From JBGSYN01 sp041750975 (GTDB lineage: Bacteria > Pseudomonadota > Alphaproteobacteria > Geminicoccales > Geminicoccaceae): a stretch of 64,000 nucleotides of DNA. The stretch is from positions 62,001 to 126,000 of the forward strand of contig JBGSYN010000009.1 in assembly GCA_041750975.1 (NCBI GenBank), read 5' to 3'. The position numbers were made by a program, and so were the translations under genes. The notes below the pieces were generated by a model. That model saw nothing but the letters and a program-made list of their open reading frames with translations, was not told the DNA's origin and made no database searches. Below are positions 16,032 to 25,148 of this stretch, in pieces. Each line of letters starts with the position of its first letter. Positions within the stretch are counted from its first letter, which is position 1.

Positions 16032-17474
16032 ATGAATGAAGCCGCCGTAAAGACCAACGTCACAGCCGGTCGCATTACGCAGGTCATGGGTGCCGTGGTC
16101 GATGTGGAGTTCGATGAGAACCTGCCCGGTATCCTCAATGCGCTGACGACCGACAATAATGGTCGTCAATTGGTGCTGGAGGTGGCGCAGCATCTCGGTC
16201 AGGGCACTGTACGTACGATCGCGATGGATGGTACCGACGGTCTCACGCGGGGTCAGGAAGTGCTTGATACTGGAGCCGCGATTACGGTTCCGGTCGGGCG
16301 CGAGACTCTGGGACGCATCTTGAATGTCGTTGGCGAGCCTGTCGATGAGCGCGGCGCAGTCAATGCCAAAGCGAGCTCGCCGATCCACCAGCCAGCACCC
16401 GATTTTGTCGACCAGGCGACCGAGTCGGAAATTCTTTCAACCGGGATCAAGGTCGTCGATCTGCTGACGCCATATCCAAAAGGCGGCAAGATTGGGCTTT
16501 TCGGCGGTGCTGGCGTCGGCAAGACCGTGCTGATCATGGAACTCATCAACAACATCGCGAAGGCCCATGGCGGCGTGTCGGTGTTCGCCGGCGTTGGCGA
16601 GCGAACCCGCGAGGGTAATGATCTCTATCACGAAATGGTGGATTCGGGGGTCATCAACTTAGAAGAACTTGAAAAGTCAAAAGTCGCGCTCGTCTACGGT
16701 CAGATGAACGAGCCGCCTGGAGCCCGGGCCCGGGTCGGCCTTACCGGCCTAACGGTCGCTGAGTACTTCCGCGATCAAGAGGGGGCTGATGTCCTCTTTT
16801 TCGTCGATAATATATTTCGTTTCACACAGGCAGGTTCCGAGGTTTCCGCGCTACTGGGTCGTATGCCTTCGGCAGTGGGCTATCAGCCGACATTGGGCAC
16901 GGATATGGGCGCCATGCAGGAGCGGATCACCTCGACGAGCAAGGGCTCCATCACCTCGGTTCAGGCCATTTATGTCCCCGCAGACGATTTGACCGATCCG
17001 GCGCCGGCGACCACATTCTCACATCTTGACGCGACCACGGTTCTGTCGCGGTCGATTGCGGAACTCGGCATTTATCCTGCCGTGGACCCACTCGACTCGA
17101 CCAGTCGTATCCTCGAGCCTGGGGTCGTCGGCCAGGAACACTATGAGGTGGCCCGTGAGGTCCAGGAAACCTTGCAGCGCTATAAAGCGCTCCAGGACAT
17201 TATCGCCATTCTTGGCATGGATGAATTGTCCGAGGACGACAAGCTCACCGTCGCGCGAGCCCGCAAAATTCAGCGTTTTCTTTCGCAGCCATTCTTCGTC
17301 GCCGAGGTTTTCACGGGCTCTCCCGGAAAACTTGTCGCCATCGAAGATACAATCAAAGGCTTTAAGGGTATCTGTGCCGGTGACTATGACGATCTGCCGG
17401 AGGCTGCTTTTTATATGGTTGGCGGTATCGAAGAGGCGGTAGAAAAGGCCAAAAAGCTTGCGGCAGAGGACTGA
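16032..17474 (+). CDS. atpD: ATP synthase F1 beta subunit
   Basis: This 480-residue subunit holds the catalytic sites. The Walker A motif GGAGVGKTVL lies near residues 158-167. The catalytic glutamate region GVGERTREGNDLYHEM and the signature PAVDPLDSTSRIL are present, as is the DNIFRFTQAGSEVSALLGR block. Length is standard. It lies between atpG and atpC in the F1 operon, with the atpC start nine bases after its stop. Confidence 0.99.
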   Translation: MNEAAVKTNVTAGRITQVMGAVVDVEFDENLPGILNALTTDNNGRQLVLEVAQHLGQGTVRTIAMDGTDGLTRGQEVLDTGAAITVPVGRETLGRILNVVGEPVDERGAVNAKASSPIHQPAPDFVDQATESEILSTGIKVVDLLTPYPKGGKIGLFGGAGVGKTVLIMELINNIAKAHGGVSVFAGVGERTREGNDLYHEMVDSGVINLEELEKSKVALVYGQMNEPPGARARVGLTGLTVAEYFRDQEGADVLFFVDNIFRFTQAGSEVSALLGRMPSAVGYQPTLGTDMGAMQERITSTSKGSITSVQAIYVPADDLTDPAPATTFSHLDATTVLSRSIAELGIYPAVDPLDSTSRILEPGVVGQEHYEVAREVQETLQRYKALQDIIAILGMDELSEDDKLTVARARKIQRFLSQPFFVAEVFTGSPGKLVAIEDTIKGFKGICAGDYDDLPEAAFYMVGGIEEAVEKAKKLAAED

Positions 17475-17483
17475 GCCGGGACC

Positions 17484-17894
17484 ATGGCAGACCTTCATTT
17501 CGAGCTTGTGTCGCCAGAACGGCTGATGGCCAGCCAGACCGCATCGATGGTTGTAATACCTGGCACTGAAGGCGATTTTGGCGTGCTGCCTGAGCATGCC
17601 CCGGTAATCTCGACGCTAAGACCCGGACTGATCTCGATTTATCAGGGCGATGCGATTGAACGGCGAATCTTCGTTGAGGGCGGTTTCGCCGAGGTGAATA
17701 GTAGCGGGTGCATCGTTCTCGCCGAGGCTGCGGAACCCCTTGAGGAAATCACTACCGATAGTGCCGGTAAGCAGCTGCGAGACGCGGAGGAAGCGTTGGC
17801 AGACGCAGCAAACGCATCAGATGCCGAACGCCTACGTCTTGAAAGGACGGTCGAAATCGCCCGGGTCCGGGTCGACATTGCGGGTCAAGGTTAG
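17484..17894 (+). CDS. atpC: ATP synthase F1 epsilon subunit
   Basis: This 136-residue subunit of the central stalk also inhibits ATP hydrolysis. The beta-sandwich domain occupies about residues 1-85 (motifs FELVSPERLM, GTEGDFGVLPEHAPV), followed by a helical C-terminal part rich in Ala and Glu. It is the last gene of the F1 operon. Its TAG stop overlaps the TAA stop of the convergent mrp gene by four bases (TTAG), leaving no room for an intergenic terminator. Confidence 0.97.
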   Translation: MADLHFELVSPERLMASQTASMVVIPGTEGDFGVLPEHAPVISTLRPGLISIYQGDAIERRIFVEGGFAEVNSSGCIVLAEAAEPLEEITTDSAGKQLRDAEEALADAANASDAERLRLERTVEIARVRVDIAGQG

Positions 17895-19000
17895 ACTTCC
17901 ACGATTCGCGGTAGTGGTTTCGACACTGCCTCAGCGTTGAGACCTCGCAGGACGATTTCGGCAATATTTCGATAGTTCGCCGCGTGTTCGCCGTTCGGAT
18001 CTTGGGCGACGATCGGTGTTCCTCGATCCGAATTTTCGCGGATGGCGAGTTCAAGTGCTATCTCGCCAAGGAAAGGTACGCCGAATTGTTCGGCACAATC
18101 CCTGGCGCCCCCGTGCGAAAAGATCTCGGTTCGATGACCACAATTCGGGCATCGGAAAAAGCTCATGTTCTCGATCAGTCCGAGAATCGGGACATTGACC
18201 TTGCCGAACATGTTGATGGCTTTGCGCGCGTCGAGAAGGGCTATGTCTTGCGGCGTCGAGACGATCACGGCGCCACTCAGGGGAACGCGTTGAGCCATGG
18301 TGAGTTGCGCATCTCCCGTCCCTGGCGGCAGATCCACCACGAGAACGTCGAGCGCGCCCCATTCGACATCGCCCATCATCTGTTGAAGCGCACTCTGTAC
18401 CATCGGTCCCCGCCAAATCATCGGCGCGTCCTCTTCGACCAGAAAGCCGATGGACATGACGCTCAGCCCATGCGCTTGCATCGGCGCAAGATTACCACGA
18501 GGGGTGCTTTCGGGCTTGCCCTTAAGCCCTGTCATTCTGGGTATCGATGGTCCATAAATGTCGGCATCCAGCAGACCTACGCGAGAACCGAGTGTTGTCA
18601 GGGCAATCGCCAAATTGATCGCGGTCGTCGATTTGCCCACACCACCCTTGCCCGAGGCAACGGCGACGATATGTGCAACATCAGGCAAGAGTACTTTCTG
18701 TGGTTGCTTCGGGGGACGAGGATTGGCGGCAGGTGGCGTCATTTGCATGGGGTGCTCGGCAGTAAGGACCGCCGTGCATGACGTAACCCCGGGGATCGCG
18801 CGAATACGCTCTTCGCAACTACGGCGTAGACCCTCGAGTTTGCTAGCCTCATGTGGTTCGATCTCGATGGCGAATCCGACATTGGTGCCTTTCACGACGA
18901 CGCCAGAAATCATTCCCAAGCTGACGACATCCTGGTTTCGATGAGGATGTCGTATTTCAGCCAGCGAATGGAGCACCGTTTCCTTTGTCAGACTCGTCAT
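17891..19000 (-). CDS. mrp: Mrp/NBP35-family iron-sulfur carrier ATPase
   Basis: This 369-residue protein is a P-loop ATPase thought to carry and deliver Fe-S clusters. An N-terminal MIP18/DUF59-like domain spans about residues 5-80. The deviant Walker A motif is GKGGVGKSTTAINLA (about residues 114-128). Near the C-terminus is a CPNCGH motif whose CxxC holds a bridging cluster in this family. The ordering DUF59 then ATPase is the common bacterial ApbC form. It is convergent with atpC and divergent from hflK, with about 120 bases before the hflK start. Confidence 0.94.
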   Translation of the reverse strand: MTSLTKETVLHSLAEIRHPHRNQDVVSLGMISGVVVKGTNVGFAIEIEPHEASKLEGLRRSCEERIRAIPGVTSCTAVLTAEHPMQMTPPAANPRPPKQPQKVLLPDVAHIVAVASGKGGVGKSTTAINLAIALTTLGSRVGLLDADIYGPSIPRMTGLKGKPESTPRGNLAPMQAHGLSVMSIGFLVEEDAPMIWRGPMVQSALQQMMGDVEWGALDVLVVDLPPGTGDAQLTMAQRVPLSGAVIVSTPQDIALLDARKAINMFGKVNVPILGLIENMSFFRCPNCGHRTEIFSHGGARDCAEQFGVPFLGEIALELAIRENSDRGTPIVAQDPNGEHAANYRNIAEIVLRGLNAEAVSKPLPRIVEV

Positions 19001-19120
19001 GGTTGATCCATCGTGTTGGACGAACGATATTGAACATCAGTCAGTTGCGCTAGCGGACTTCTCCCAGTTCGCTTCGGCATGCTTCCTCGAAATTCTCTTA
19101 GCACCTATGGAAAGATAAAT

Positions 19121-20269
19121 ATGCCCTGGAACAGTCAAGGAGGCGGTGGTTGGCAAGGTGGAGGCCAAGGCCCTTGGGGAGGTCGTCCGCCCGGCGGAGG
19201 TGGTGGGTCTCAGGCGCCGGACTTGGAAGAGCTGTTGCGCCGGAGCCAAGAGAAGTTGAAATCGATTTTGCCGGGTGGCGGGCGAGGTGGAGGCGGCAAT
19301 CGCATGATCATCGCGATTGCCGTGTTGGCGGTTTTTGTGATCTGGCTATTTAGCGGCTTTTTTCGCGTACTACCGGAGCAACAAGGTGTGGTCTTGAGAT
19401 TTGGCGCGCTAAATCGTCTGGTGGAGCCGGGCCTTCACTATCATCTGCCTTCGCCGATCGAAACTGTTCTCAGACCTGAGGTCACACGCGTCAACCGGAT
19501 CGAGATCGGCTTTCGTTCGGCCGGCGGTACAACTCGAGCGTCGGCAGTTCGAGAGATCCCGGACGAATCGCTCATGCTGACAGGCGATGAAAATATTGTG
19601 GACATTAATTTCGTCGTTCTATGGCGGATCGACAATGCAGCCGATTATCTCTTCAACATTCGGGATCCCGAAGAAACTGTTGCGTCAGCGAGCGAAAGCG
19701 TAATGCGTGAAATCGTCGGACAAAACCCGATAGCCGAGATCACCACGGAAGGACGCCGTGCTATCGAGCAGGAAGCTCGAATCCAGCTCCAGGAGCTAAT
19801 GAACGATTACGGTGCGGGCATTCTGGTCGATGAGGTACAATTGCAGAAGGCCGATCCTCCGGCGGAGGTGATCGACGCTTTCCGCGACGTGCAGCGTGCC
19901 CAGGCAGACCGTGAGCGCCTGCAAAATGAGGCCGAAGCATATGCTAATGATATTATTCCGCGCGCTCGCGGTGAGGCGGAGCGTTTTCTGCAGGAGGCAG
20001 AGGCTTACAAGGAAGAAGTGGTCCTGAGTTCCGAGGGTGAGGCAGATCGCTTTCGCTCCGTTCTCACCGAATTCGAAAAGGCCCAAGATGTGACCCTGAA
20101 GCGTCTGTATCTCGAAACCATGGAAGATGTTCTTGGCGGTATGAACAAGGTAATCATCGACGAAAACAACGGCACTGGCGTGGTTCCCTACCTACCATTG
20201 CCCGAACTCCAGCGTCGAGCGCGCGAGCAACAGACCAACACAACTGAGCAGCAAGGTACCTCGCAATGA
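19121..20269 (+). CDS. hflK: FtsH protease modulator HflK
   Basis: This 382-residue inner-membrane protein forms a complex with HflC around the FtsH protease and restrains it. The N-terminus is a glycine-rich cytoplasmic tail (MPWNSQGGGGWQGGG), followed by one membrane helix (about residues 62-83) and the SPFH/band-7 domain (RFGALNRLVEPGLHYHLP). A long helical region with EAEAYANDII and EAERFLQEAEAY follows. The start is ATG 19121 with a GGAAAG site seven bases upstream; a start 42 bases earlier is less likely. It overlaps hflC by four bases (ATGA). Confidence 0.95.
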   Translation: MPWNSQGGGGWQGGGQGPWGGRPPGGGGGSQAPDLEELLRRSQEKLKSILPGGGRGGGGNRMIIAIAVLAVFVIWLFSGFFRVLPEQQGVVLRFGALNRLVEPGLHYHLPSPIETVLRPEVTRVNRIEIGFRSAGGTTRASAVREIPDESLMLTGDENIVDINFVVLWRIDNAADYLFNIRDPEETVASASESVMREIVGQNPIAEITTEGRRAIEQEARIQLQELMNDYGAGILVDEVQLQKADPPAEVIDAFRDVQRAQADRERLQNEAEAYANDIIPRARGEAERFLQEAEAYKEEVVLSSEGEADRFRSVLTEFEKAQDVTLKRLYLETMEDVLGGMNKVIIDENNGTGVVPYLPLPELQRRAREQQTNTTEQQGTSQ

Positions 20270-21354
20270 CACGCCCCTTACTTGTCGGCTTGGGAGTCGT
20301 CGCGCTCGTCCTCGTCATCGTGCTCTACCAAGCGCTGTTTACCGTTTATCAAACCAATCAGGCTCTAGTTTTGCAATTCGGCGACCCCGTTCGCGTCATC
20401 AAAGAGCCGGGCCTCAGCGTAAAGATTCCGTTTATTCAGCAGGTTGAGTTGTTTGAGCGGCGTGTGCTCGATTATGACGCGCCATCGGCGGAAGTGATCC
20501 TGGGCGACCAAAAGCGTTTGGTCGTCGATACATTTGCCCGATATCGTATCGACGATCCGCTTCGATTTCGTCAGAGTGTAGGCGATGAAGATCAGTTTAG
20601 GGGGCGACTGGAACCCATACTCTATTCGGCTTTGCGTAGTGTCATGGGCGAAGTTTCGCTGTTTACAGTGCTTTCGTCCGATAGAACGGAATTGATGGCT
20701 CGCATCCAGAGCGACGCCAATGAAGCGTTGGAGCGGTTTGGTGTGGACATAGTCGATGTTCGGATCAAGCGTGCCGATCTACCTCAAGCGAATAGCGAAG
20801 CCATATTCCGTCGCATGGAAACCGAACGAGAGAGGGAAGCGAAAGAGCTCCGCGCTCAGGGTGCTGAAGTGGCGACGCGTATTCGAGCACGGGCAGACCG
20901 CGAAACTCGAGTGCTAATCGCCGATGCGCAACGGCAAGCTGATATCCTCCGCGGTGAAGGCGATGCTCAAGCCATCAATACCTTTGCAAGTGCGGTCGGC
21001 CAGAATGTCGGCTTCTTCGACTTCTACCGATCCATGCAGGCGTATCGTGCAGCGTTGACGGATGACTCCACGAGCGTCGTCTTGTCGCCGCAAAACGAAT
21101 TTTTCCGCTTCTTCAACCGATTGGATATTGAAGGGCTTTCGGCGGATATCGATGAAGGCGTGTTGCCACCTCCGCCAGGCGATCCAGGCACCGGAGATGC
21201 GGCCCCAGAGGGTGAAGCGGGATCGTCGGGAGGTGATGCATCACTCGATCTTGGAGCCGAAGATGCTCCCGAGATAGCTGCCGATGCCTTGCCCGGTTTC
21301 GTTCCTGACCTGAATACGGGCGTGGCTGGGGAAGGGTTGCCTACTCTTCGGTAA
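20266..21354 (+). CDS. hflC: FtsH protease modulator HflC
   Basis: This 362-residue protein is the HflK partner. It has one N-terminal membrane helix (about residues 5-27), the band-7 domain (VLQFGDPVRVIKEPGLSVKIPF) and the typical DVRIKRADLP block. It ends with an unusual acidic, glycine- and proline-rich tail of about 70 residues (from GVLPPPPGDPGTGDAAPEG onward) that goes beyond the usual HflC C-terminus. Translation is probably coupled to hflK through the ATGA overlap. A small DUF2065 gene follows 11 bases after the stop. Confidence 0.95.
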   Translation: MTRPLLVGLGVVALVLVIVLYQALFTVYQTNQALVLQFGDPVRVIKEPGLSVKIPFIQQVELFERRVLDYDAPSAEVILGDQKRLVVDTFARYRIDDPLRFRQSVGDEDQFRGRLEPILYSALRSVMGEVSLFTVLSSDRTELMARIQSDANEALERFGVDIVDVRIKRADLPQANSEAIFRRMETEREREAKELRAQGAEVATRIRARADRETRVLIADAQRQADILRGEGDAQAINTFASAVGQNVGFFDFYRSMQAYRAALTDDSTSVVLSPQNEFFRFFNRLDIEGLSADIDEGVLPPPPGDPGTGDAAPEGEAGSSGGDASLDLGAEDAPEIAADALPGFVPDLNTGVAGEGLPTLR

Positions 21355-21365
21355 GTTCGGGCTCG

Positions 21366-21551
21366 ATGACCGATTTCGCAACGGCGATGGCTCTGGTGCT
21401 GGTGATCGAGGGCATTATGTGGGCCCTTGTACCCGATGTCATGCGCCGTGCGGCAACTCAAGCCTTGGCCATGGATGTTCAGATGCTACGCTTCGGGGGC
21501 GCACTTGTTGCTGCTGTCGGAGTTGTGATCGTCTGGTTGGTACGGGGTTGA
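21366..21551 (+). CDS. DUF2065 family small membrane protein
   Basis: This 61-residue protein has two membrane helices: FATAMALVLVIEGIMWALVP and the C-terminal FGGALVAAVGVVIVWLVRG. The conserved EGxxxAxxP pattern after the first helix fits the DUF2065 family, commonly found between hflC and degP in alphaproteobacteria. The function is unknown. Its conserved position suggests a link to membrane protein quality control with HflKC. Confidence 0.85.
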   Translation: MTDFATAMALVLVIEGIMWALVPDVMRRAATQALAMDVQMLRFGGALVAAVGVVIVWLVRG

Positions 21552-21641
21552 CTAGACTAAGAAAGCTTGGCGTGTGCAGGCGAACTCTTTCGATCTAACT
21601 TCCAATGCGCCTTGGCGTGCGCGAACTGGTGAGCAAAACGA

Positions 21642-23141
21642 ATGTTCTTTGAAGCTGTGCGTCTGAACTCCGTTCTCGGGGTGAGCAAGTGTCGAATTCG
21701 GATCTTGCCCGTTCTGATGACCATTGTTCTGATGTTCGCCAGCGCTTTGCCACAAACCGGCCGGGCGCAATCCGTCGCTCCGGTTGAAGGGTTCGCCGAT
21801 CTGGTAGAGGCGGTAGCACCATCGGTCGTCAACATTTCTACGAGGAAAGATGAAACCGCGATCGAACCGGTTGTGCCAGCGCCGGAGTTACCCCCTGGCT
21901 CGCCGTTCGAGGAATTTTTCGACGAGTTCTTCGATCGCGATCGCAACCGGGAGCGTCCGCGACGCACCCAGTCCCTTGGGTCGGGTTTCGTCATCGATTC
22001 GAGTGGTTTCATCGTCACCAACAATCACGTGATTGCCGAAGCGGACGCGATCACCGTGATCTTTAGTGACGATCGGGAGTATGAAGCGGAGTTGGTAGGG
22101 CGGGACCCAAAAACGGACCTCGCCCTACTCAAGATCGAGCCGGACGAGCCGCTGGTTGCACTTGAGTGGGCTGACAGTGACGCCGTACGTGTCGGCGACT
22201 GGATGTTCGCGATCGGCAATCCCTTTGGACTTGGCCTTACAGTCACGGCTGGCATTGTTTCCGCCCGAGGCAGGGACATTCGGGCGGGACCTTATGACGA
22301 TTTTATTCAGGTTGATGCGGCCATCAACCGAGGTAATTCGGGCGGCCCCAGCTTTACGCTTGATGGGAAGGTGTTTGGCGTGAATACGGCAATCTTTTCA
22401 CCGTCAGGTGGAAATGTCGGGATAGGATTTGCGATTCCGGCGAGGCTCGCTAAGCCGGTTGTCGACAGCTTGAAGAATACGGGGCGGGTAGCTCGAGGGT
22501 GGCTCGGTGTCCGAATTCAGTCGGTCACGGAAGATATCGCCGAAACCTTGGGGCTCGACGGCGCCGAGGGAGCCTTGGTTGCGAGCGTGACGCCGGGAGG
22601 ACCCGCTGCTGAGTCCGATATCGCGCCCGGAGACGTCATCCTCGAGTTCGACGGTCGACCCATCGAGAGGATGCGAGACTTACCGCGAATCGTCGCGGAA
22701 ACGCCCATTGGCGAGGAAGTTGATGTTGTGGTGTGGCGTCAGGAGGGGCGCCGGACGGTTGGGGTCATGCTTGGTGAGCTGCCCGACGACGCAGAACTTG
22801 CGGAAATGACCGGACCAGATGATGGAGCTACTTCGAGTGCGGCGCCGATCGAGGTTCTGGGCATTGTCGTGTCGGTCCTCAACGATGAACTTCGTCAACA
22901 GTTTGGCATATCAGATGAGTTGATGGGTGTCGCGATTCTGGAGATCGAGCCTGGCAGCCCCGCGGAAGAGGCAAATCTTCAGGTTGGCGATTTGATCGTC
23001 GAAGTCGGCCAAGAGCCAGTTGGATCTGTTCCGGAAATTATGGCTCGCGTGAATCAGGCACAAAGCGAAGAGAAAAAGACGATTTTGCTGCTCTTGAACA
23101 GGGATGGCGAGTTGCATTTCGAGGCGCTGAAGATTGAATAG
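21642..23141 (+). CDS. degP: Do-family periplasmic serine protease/chaperone DegP
   Basis: This 499-residue protein degrades or protects misfolded periplasmic proteins. A hydrophobic signal segment lies near residues 22-40 and ends at about GRAQS. The catalytic triad is visible: His in TNNHVIAEA (about residue 128), Asp in KTDLALLKI (about 157) and Ser in NRGNSGGPSF (about 231). The usual Leu or Val after GGP is Ser here. Two PDZ domains follow (about 290-375 and 405-495). An acidic linker after the signal (FEEFFDEFFDRDRNRERPR) is typical of alphaproteobacterial DegP. The exact start is uncertain, with GTG 13 codons in as an alternative. Confidence 0.93.
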   Translation: MFFEAVRLNSVLGVSKCRIRILPVLMTIVLMFASALPQTGRAQSVAPVEGFADLVEAVAPSVVNISTRKDETAIEPVVPAPELPPGSPFEEFFDEFFDRDRNRERPRRTQSLGSGFVIDSSGFIVTNNHVIAEADAITVIFSDDREYEAELVGRDPKTDLALLKIEPDEPLVALEWADSDAVRVGDWMFAIGNPFGLGLTVTAGIVSARGRDIRAGPYDDFIQVDAAINRGNSGGPSFTLDGKVFGVNTAIFSPSGGNVGIGFAIPARLAKPVVDSLKNTGRVARGWLGVRIQSVTEDIAETLGLDGAEGALVASVTPGGPAAESDIAPGDVILEFDGRPIERMRDLPRIVAETPIGEEVDVVVWRQEGRRTVGVMLGELPDDAELAEMTGPDDGATSSAAPIEVLGIVVSVLNDELRQQFGISDELMGVAILEIEPGSPAEEANLQVGDLIVEVGQEPVGSVPEIMARVNQAQSEEKKTILLLLNRDGELHFEALKIE

Positions 23142-23142
23142 C

Positions 23143-24027
23143 TCAGTTTGCGTCAACAAATTCTCGACGCTCTATCCCTTGCGCAAAAAGTACCGTCATC
23201 AGTGATGTGGAATTGATTCCAACGTCTGCATCGTTGCGAAGTATTTGATGGCCTCGATAGGCGCACCCGATCCCGGCCGCCTTAATCATTTCAAGATCGT
23301 TGGAGCCATCACCGACGGCAACAGCGTCGGCGGTCTGGAGACCGTTTGAGAGAGAGAGTTGTTTCAGGGTTTCGAGTTTTGCTGGACCGTCACGCAGAGG
23401 CTCTTCGATGCCTCCGGTAAGGCAGCCATTTCTGATTTCCAGACGGTTGCCGAAATGGTGCTCGAAGCCAGCAAGCTCGGCAACGTGTCCCGTGAACTGC
23501 GTGAATCCCCCGGATACAAGCGCTGTCACGGCCCGATTAGCCCGCATGGTTTGAACCAGGCATCGTGCACCTGCAGTTAGCTGAATGCGTTCGCGACAGA
23601 TTTCATCGATTACGGATGCCTTGAGTCCTCGAAGAAGGGCAACTCGGGCGCGGAGGGCGGCAGCAAAATCTACTTCGCCGTTCATGGCACGAGATGTGAT
23701 TGAGGCGATTTCTTCCTTGATGCCCAAGAAATCGGCAAGTTCGTCAATACACTCGATGGTGATGATCGTGCTGTCCATATCCGCGATCAGGAGGCGTTTT
23801 CGCCTACCTTCACTTGGCAACACTGCAACATCGCCGATGCCCTGGCCTCGGAGAGTGTTGGCGAGGGAAATGGCTGCATCCCTAGAGAAACTTCCGGAAA
23901 ACTCGCATGCTTCCTGTTCCGCCAGCCATCTTGGGGGAGTGTCGAGAAAGGCGGAGACCTCCTTTATAGTATGGTCTTCGAGCGGATCACGCTCAGGATC
24001 TGTCACGATACAGAGGGTTGTGGCCAC
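23143..24027 (-). CDS. serB: Phosphoserine phosphatase SerB
   Basis: This 294-residue HAD-family enzyme makes L-serine from phosphoserine, the last step of the pathway. HAD motif I is DMDSTIITIECIDELAD (about residues 84-100). Motif II is the SGGFTQF region and motif III/IV is VGDGSNDLEMIKAAG. The N-terminal 75 residues form a small regulatory-like domain, as in other SerB proteins. The start is GTG at 24027, only six bases from the divergent miaA start. It ends one base from the degP stop. Confidence 0.96.
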   Translation of the reverse strand: MATTLCIVTDPERDPLEDHTIKEVSAFLDTPPRWLAEQEACEFSGSFSRDAAISLANTLRGQGIGDVAVLPSEGRRKRLLIADMDSTIITIECIDELADFLGIKEEIASITSRAMNGEVDFAAALRARVALLRGLKASVIDEICRERIQLTAGARCLVQTMRANRAVTALVSGGFTQFTGHVAELAGFEHHFGNRLEIRNGCLTGGIEEPLRDGPAKLETLKQLSLSNGLQTADAVAVGDGSNDLEMIKAAGIGCAYRGHQILRNDADVGINSTSLMTVLFAQGIERREFVDAN

Positions 24028-24033
24028 TGAGGC

Positions 24034-24996
24034 ATGTTCTTTGGTGAATCCGGAAGCGACGCTGTGTTAATCGTGATAGGTGGCACGACAGCAAGCGGCA
24101 AGTCCGCACTCGCGATGACGCTAGGGAAACAATTCTCCGCTGAAATCATGAACGCGGACAGTCGGCAGGTCTATCGGGATCTGGCCATTCTGACCGCGCG
24201 CCCGGGCCCAGCCGAAGAGCGCAAAATTCCTCACCACCTCTATGGCTATCTCGGACCGGAGGAGCAAACTTCCGTCGGCGAATGGCTGCGATGTGCTGCG
24301 CCAATAGTTGCAAGGGCGGCTGATACCGGGCGCCCATTGATCGTTGTCGGCGGGACCGGTCTCTATCTGAAGGCGCTGGTTGAGGGCTTTCCGCAGATGC
24401 CCGATATCCCTCGATCGGCAAGGCGCGAATTGGAGCAAGATACTCGCGAACTGTCCGGTGCCGAAGTGCACGCGCTCCTCGCGAAAGAAGATCCGGAGTT
24501 GGCGGCCAAGCTTCAGCGAAACGATCGACAACGCACGCTTCGAGGCCTCGAAGTGATCCGAGCGACCGGCCAGTCCCTACTATATTGGCAAGAAAAGCCT
24601 AAGATACAGTTGAGTCGGCCTAGAAGAACCCTCATGTTCGCGGTTCTGCCCTATCGAAATCTCTGTGCAGAGCGAATTGAGCGACGCTTCCGGGACATGC
24701 TATCAATGGGCGCCTGCGATGAGCTTGCAGTACTATTGAAGCGCTATCCGGATCTGCTCGCGCTTCCCTTGGCGCGTACAACAGGCGCAGCCGAACTCAC
24801 AGGGTATTTGCTCGGCCGATCGGATCTATCCACGGCCACCGAAATGGCCATTATTGCGACACGTCAGTATGCCAAGCGACAACGCACATGGTTTCGCCAC
24901 CAAGCTACGCAGTTCACAGTCTTTGAGGCCATGGGGGAGGAGGTCTCGACGTGTGTGGTGAGTGAGATTCGCACGCATGCCGAACCGACCCTATAA
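24034..24996 (+). CDS. miaA: tRNA dimethylallyltransferase MiaA
   Basis: This 320-residue enzyme adds a dimethylallyl group to A37 of tRNAs that read UNN codons. The P-loop is GTTASGKSALA (about residues 17-27). The next conserved blocks are MNADSRQVYRDL and VVGGTGLYLKALVEG, and the C-terminal zinc-finger-like region of eukaryotic forms is absent. ATG 24034 has a GAGG site; a GTG 30 bases later would remove only the extra N-terminal residues. It diverges from serB and precedes the ilv genes by about 150 bases. Confidence 0.95.
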   Translation: MFFGESGSDAVLIVIGGTTASGKSALAMTLGKQFSAEIMNADSRQVYRDLAILTARPGPAEERKIPHHLYGYLGPEEQTSVGEWLRCAAPIVARAADTGRPLIVVGGTGLYLKALVEGFPQMPDIPRSARRELEQDTRELSGAEVHALLAKEDPELAAKLQRNDRQRTLRGLEVIRATGQSLLYWQEKPKIQLSRPRRTLMFAVLPYRNLCAERIERRFRDMLSMGACDELAVLLKRYPDLLALPLARTTGAAELTGYLLGRSDLSTATEMAIIATRQYAKRQRTWFRHQATQFTVFEAMGEEVSTCVVSEIRTHAEPTL

Positions 24997-25020
24997 CGAT
25001 GGCCTTGCACCTAAGGATTG

Positions 25021-25069
25021 TTGACCCGATTGGGGGGCATAGCTAGTGTCACGCTCCCGTACGAACGGG
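25021..25069 (+). promoter_or_regulatory. Candidate promoter and hairpin upstream of ilvB
   Basis: TTGACC at 25021-25026 is followed after 17 bases by a weak TAGTGT (25044-25049). A small perfect hairpin CCCGT-ACGA-ACGGG follows (25056-25069). The hairpin has no T-run, so it is not a simple terminator of miaA. No clear branched-chain-residue leader peptide lies before ilvB, and the assignment is weak. Confidence 0.25.
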
Positions 25070-25148
25070 CCACGCATGGCGGTTAGTACCGGGCGATTAA
25101 ACTCATGCGCGCACAGCACTCTTTCCATCTAACGCTAGGAGCACGATA

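Noticed and set aside
25076..25132. 18-residue frame before ilvB (MAVSTGRLNSCAHSTLSI)
   Set aside because: It is not enriched in Val, Leu or Ile codons and has no paired terminator structure.
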